Positions 56,113-58,932 of a stretch of DNA of 58,932 nt are shown here, in pieces. How positions within the stretch are numbered: the stretch's first letter is position 1; each line of letters opens with the position of its first letter. The stretch comes from Phyllobacteriaceae bacterium UBA1940 (GTDB lineage: Bacteria > Pseudomonadota > Alphaproteobacteria > Rhizobiales > Rhizobiaceae). The translations under genes and the position numbers were made by a program. Location: assembly GCA_002336975.1 (NCBI GenBank), contig DDFA01000066.1, forward strand, positions 40,556 to 99,487. Direction: 5' to 3'. Below the pieces are notes generated by a model. That model was not told where the DNA came from. It made no database searches and was given only the letters and a program-made list of their open reading frames with translations.

Positions 56113-56181
56113 ATGGCGGACGACCGCAAGCCGGCCATTCGGCCGGCGTCGTCGAGAATGGGCATCATTCCCAAGGTCTAG
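56113..56181 (+). CDS. Possible small protein of 22 residues
   Basis: ATG at 56113 follows GGGGGA by a good distance, and the frame begins MADDRKPAIRP and ends GIIPKV before TAG. It is basic and proline-containing, with no membrane segment. It lies in the 265-base gap between divergent dgkA and the end of the DAHP synthase gene, and a strong terminator follows 70 bases later on the same strand. No family is recognised; it may be a genuine small gene or the head of a small RNA. Confidence 0.45.
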   Translation: MADDRKPAIRPASSRMGIIPKV

Positions 56182-56251
56182 TCGCACCGGCCCGTTTCAA
56201 CATCCTGCCCTCGGCGATCGAGGTTTTTTTTCCCGCCGGACTCCGCCCATG

Positions 56252-56282
56252 AAAAAAGCCGGCGGGTCGCGCCGGCTTTTTT
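56252..56282. terminator. Strong bidirectional rho-independent terminator
   Basis: A perfect 13-base stem, AAAAAAGCCGGCG (56252-56264) and CGCCGGCTTTTTT (56270-56282), loop GGTCG. With A-runs and T-runs on both sides it ends the DAHP synthase transcript on the minus strand and any transcript from the small ORF on the plus strand. Confidence 0.92.
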
Positions 56283-56303
56283 GTCGTCAATTGTGCGCCG
56301 CGA

Positions 56304-57680
56304 TCAGCCGTTGACGGCCTTCTTGGCTGGCGACTGAAGGTCCTTTTTCAGCAGGTCGCTGACCAGGAACGCCAGTTCGATCGCCTGGTCCGCATTGAGG
56401 CGCGGGTCGCAATGGGTGTGGTAGCGGTCCTGCAGTTCCTCGTCGCGGATAGCGCGCGCGCCGCCGGTGCATTCGGTGACGTTCTTGCCGGTCATCTCGA
56501 CATGGATGCCGCCCGGATGCGTACCCTCGGCGCGGTGCACCTCGAAGAAGGTCTGCACTTCCTTGAGGATGCGGTCGAACGGCCGCGTCTTGTAGCCGGC
56601 AGCCGTGATCGTGTTGCCGTGCATCGGATCGCACGACCACACCACCTTGCGGCCTTCCCGTTCCACCGCGCGAACCAGCTTGGGCAGATGCTCGCCGACC
56701 TTGTCGAAGCCGAAACGGTTAATCAGCGTCAGCCGGCCCGGCTCATTGTCGGGGTTGAGCAGGTCGATCAGCTGGATCAGCCCGTCCGGCGTCAGCGACG
56801 GACCGCATTTCAGCCCGAGCGGGTTCTTGATGCCGCGGCAATATTCGATGTGGGCGTGGTCCGGCTGGCGGGTGCGGTCGCCGATCCAGATCATGTGGCC
56901 CGACGTCGCGTACCAGTCGCCGGAGGTCGAATCGACGCGGGTCAGCGCCTCCTCATAGCCGAGCAGCAGCGCCTCGTGGCTGGTGTAGAAGTCGGTCTCG
57001 CGCAGCGTGTAGTTCGATTCCGAACTGATGCCGACGGCGCGCATGAACTCCATCGTCTCGGTGATGCGGTTGGCGAGCGCCTCGTAGCGGTCCGATTGCG
57101 GGCTGTCGGCGACGAAACCGAGCATCCAGCGATGCACGTTCTCCAGGCTGGCATAGCCGCCCTGGGCGAAGGCGCGCAGCAGGTTGAGCGTCGCCGCCGA
57201 CTGCCGGTAGGCCATTTCCTGACGCATCGGGTCGGGGATGCGGCTCTTCTCGTCGAAATCGATGCCGTTGATGATGTCGCCGCGGTAGGACGGCAGCGAC
57301 ACATCGCCCTTCTTTTCGATATCGGACGAGCGCGGCTTGGCGAACTGGCCGGCGATGCGGCCGACCTTCACCACCGGCTGCGAGCCGGCGAAGGTGAGAA
57401 CCACCGACATCTGCAGGAAGACGCGGAAGAAGTCGCGGATATTGTCGGCGCCGTGCTCGGCGAAGCTCTCGGCGCAGTCGCCGCCCTGCAACAGGAAGGC
57501 CTCGCCGGCCGCGACGCGCGCCAGCGACCGCTTGAGGTTGCGTGCCTCACCGGCAAAAACCAGAGGTGGAAAGGTGGCGAGCTGCGCCTCGACATCCGCC
57601 AGCGCCTTGGCGTCGGGATAAGAGGGCACTTGCAGCACCGGCTTGCTGCGCCAACTGTCGGGCGTCCACCGTTCGGCCAT
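56304..57680 (-). CDS. aroG: Class II DAHP synthase (3-deoxy-7-phosphoheptulonate synthase)
   Basis: First step of aromatic amino acid synthesis, joining PEP and erythrose 4-phosphate. 458 residues. Class II marks: [14 protein letters not shown] (metal Cys), [64 protein letters not shown] and [21 protein letters not shown] at 57680 has AGGAG upstream; the in-frame TTG at 57689 is too near that site. Unrelated in sequence to the class I AroG of E. coli, so the symbol follows rhizobial usage. Confidence 0.95.
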   Translation of the reverse strand: MAERWTPDSWRSKPVLQVPSYPDAKALADVEAQLATFPPLVFAGEARNLKRSLARVAAGEAFLLQGGDCAESFAEHGADNIRDFFRVFLQMSVVLTFAGSQPVVKVGRIAGQFAKPRSSDIEKKGDVSLPSYRGDIINGIDFDEKSRIPDPMRQEMAYRQSAATLNLLRAFAQGGYASLENVHRWMLGFVADSPQSDRYEALANRITETMEFMRAVGISSESNYTLRETDFYTSHEALLLGYEEALTRVDSTSGDWYATSGHMIWIGDRTRQPDHAHIEYCRGIKNPLGLKCGPSLTPDGLIQLIDLLNPDNEPGRLTLINRFGFDKVGEHLPKLVRAVEREGRKVVWSCDPMHGNTITAAGYKTRPFDRILKEVQTFFEVHRAEGTHPGGIHVEMTGKNVTECTGGARAIRDEELQDRYHTHCDPRLNADQAIELAFLVSDLLKKDLQSPAKKAVNG

Positions 57681-57854
57681 CGGGGTCAACTCCTGAACAA
57701 AAACCGCGACTTAGACGCGGGCTCTAAGGAGGAGATTATACACCGGCCAAGGGCAAACCGCCAGCCAGATTTCCGCCTTTGGGAACAAGCTCTTGCGGCA
57801 AAACCCGAATCCGCCTTTGCTATAACCGCTCGCGAGTTGGGGGGAGAAGGCAAG

Positions 57855-58757
57855 GTGGCCGAGCCGGGTCTGGACGACGTTTTTGTCGACGATATCACGC
57901 TGCCGGCGGCCGATGGCTATCCGCTGGCGGCGACGCTTTATCTGCCGCGCGGCGCCAAGCGCCATGCCGTGCTGATCAACTCCGCGACCGCGGTCCACCG
58001 CAAACTCTATCGCGGTTTTGCCGGCTATCTCGCCAAGCGCGGCTGCGCGGTTCTGACCTACGACTATCGCGGCACCGGCGACAGCCGGCAGCAGGCGATG
58101 ACCGGCTACAACCAGCCGAAATCGCTGGTCGGCTTCAAGGCTTCAATGTCGGACTGGGCCGCGCAGGACGTCACCTCGGCGGTGGCGTGGATGCGCGAAC
58201 GCTATCACGACATGCCGCTCGCCTATATCGGCCACTCCTTCGGCGGCCAGGCGCTCGGCCTGCTGCCGAACAACACCGAGATTTCGCGCGCACTGTTCGT
58301 CGCCGCCCAGGCCGGCTACTGGAAGCTGATGTCGTCGCCGGAGCGCTATCGTGTCTACGCGATGCTGAATTTCGTCGGCGCGCCGCTGACCCGCGCGCTC
58401 GGCTATACGCCGGGCAAGGCCGGGCTCGGCATGGACCTGCCGAAGGATGCGTTCCTGCAGTGGGTCTCCTGGGTGATGAGCCCGCGCTATCTGTTCGACT
58501 CCAAACTCGAGGCGTTGCAGAATTTTCCGAAGTACAAGGGCGCGTTGCGCGCGCTGTGCCTGTCCGACGATCCCTGGGCGACGCGGCCGGCGGTCGAACT
58601 GCTGTGCTCGGGATTTACCTCGATCAAGCCCGAGATCATCACCGTCACCCCCGCCGACACCGGCGCCAGCGCCATCGGCCATATGGGCTTCTTCCGCCCC
58701 GAACACCGCGACACGCTGTGGCGCGGCGCTGCGGAATGGATCGAGGCGGAGGGGTAG
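57855..58757 (+). CDS. Alpha/beta hydrolase
   Basis: 300 residues of the COG4757-like group. Nucleophile elbow GHSFGGQ, an oxyanion region around NSATAVHRKLYRGFAGYLAKRGCAVLTYDYRGTGDS, and the catalytic histidine in IGHMGFFRPEHRDTLW near the C-terminus. GTG at 57855 follows GGGGAGAAGG; upstream the frame is antisense to DAHP synthase and not real coding. Cytoplasmic, substrate unknown. A multi-hairpin repeat follows the stop. Confidence 0.9.
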   Translation: MAEPGLDDVFVDDITLPAADGYPLAATLYLPRGAKRHAVLINSATAVHRKLYRGFAGYLAKRGCAVLTYDYRGTGDSRQQAMTGYNQPKSLVGFKASMSDWAAQDVTSAVAWMRERYHDMPLAYIGHSFGGQALGLLPNNTEISRALFVAAQAGYWKLMSSPERYRVYAMLNFVGAPLTRALGYTPGKAGLGMDLPKDAFLQWVSWVMSPRYLFDSKLEALQNFPKYKGALRALCLSDDPWATRPAVELLCSGFTSIKPEIITVTPADTGASAIGHMGFFRPEHRDTLWRGAAEWIEAEG

Positions 58758-58778
58758 CGGGCCTTGTCGTGGTTCAGT

Positions 58779-58858
58779 GTCATTCCGGGGCGATACGAAG
58801 CATCGAACCCGGAATCTCGAGATTCCGGGTCTGGTCCTTCGGACCATCCCGGAATGAC
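58779..58858. repeat. Multi-hairpin dispersed repeat
   Basis: Outer arms GTCATTCCGGG (58779-58789) and CCCGGAATGAC (58848-58858) enclose a perfect 24-base palindrome centred on CTCGAG (58807-58830, arm ACCCGGAATCTC) and a small GGTCC-TTC-GGACC hairpin (58833-58845). The result is a cruciform-like element of the kind dispersed between genes in Rhizobiales. The rest of the window end (58859-58932) shows nothing recognisable. Confidence 0.75.
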
Positions 58859-58932
58859 GGCGGATAGATGTGCGACATCATTCTCGCGACGCGATGCGCC
58901 CGAAGTTTTGGAAGAACGCCTTGCCCCCTGAA

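Noticed and set aside
56412..57854. Plus-strand frame leading into the alpha/beta hydrolase
   Set aside because: It is antisense to DAHP synthase; the hydrolase homology and ribosome site begin at 57855.

Overview
The window is a dense, GC-rich chromosomal segment from an alphaproteobacterium, most likely Hyphomicrobiales (Rhizobiales) close to Mesorhizobium/Phyllobacteriaceae. The evidence is the gene content (DUF992, DUF2336, DUF2865, DUF882/M15, class II DAHP synthase, malic enzyme with a phosphotransacetylase domain, a second-type GltX, GlpX-type FBPase, STAS-MlaE fusion), the strong G/C third-position bias, and frequent GTG/TTG starts with 1-4 base stop/start overlaps. No rRNA, CRISPR array, prophage or plasmid functions were seen. 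There is one tRNA, tRNA-Leu(UAA).

Layout. 1-5716: truncated DEAD-box helicase, DUF1697, threonine ammonia-lyase, then two tandem TrkH potassium channels joined by a tiny overlapping ORF. 5726-10832: adenine deaminase divergent from a TctCBA-type tripartite tricarboxylate transporter. 10883-20335: tRNA-Leu, DUF992, GFA and YghU redox genes, DUF2336, a MaoC/CitE-like acyl-CoA pair, flavin reductase, nitroreductase, an exported repeat protein, thrS. 20490-30640: yidD, luciferase-like monooxygenase, arginase/ornithine cyclodeaminase with a divergent Lrp/AsnC regulator, an Fe-S scaffold-like protein, folE-hisI, patatin, recJ and a VOC protein. 30656-35020: glpX, NTF2-like, hom, a class I aminotransferase and a lipoprotein, all on the minus strand. 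35112-43468: phaC, DUF882 lipoprotein, a four-gene Mla/MCE lipid transport operon, an enolase-superfamily epimerase. 43420-49316: MFS transporter, SDR, malic enzyme, DUF2865. 49234-54460: gltX, a transposon-derived insertion, an MFS remnant, nadE and a 3-methyladenine glycosylase. 54555-58757: DUF1003-DedA, dgkA, a small ORF, DAHP synthase, alpha/beta hydrolase. A multi-hairpin repeat lies near the right edge.

The most notable signal is at 50661-51670. About 1 kb is bounded by near-identical 35/36 bp inverted repeats that begin GGGGTC and end CTCTA, flanked by a 5 bp direct repeat ACCTG. These are the hallmarks of a Tn3-family-like element. It has no transposase. It carries 45 codons resembling a serine-resolvase C-terminal helix-turn-helix and an intact LysE/RhtB exporter gene of visibly lower GC. 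Removing the element with one ACCTG copy on paper restores an open frame for the neighbouring MFS gene, whose stop codon then overlaps the gltX start by ATGA. The insertion therefore broke a translationally coupled nadE-MFS-gltX operon, and the MFS gene has also suffered a large internal deletion.

Other points worth attention: a 22-codon ORF with a good ribosome site in front of a strong terminator (56113-56282), an SDR lacking the YxxxK motif, a SufU/NifU-like scaffold lacking the usual third cysteine, long tail-to-tail gene overlaps (49 and 83 bp), and several inverted-repeat families.
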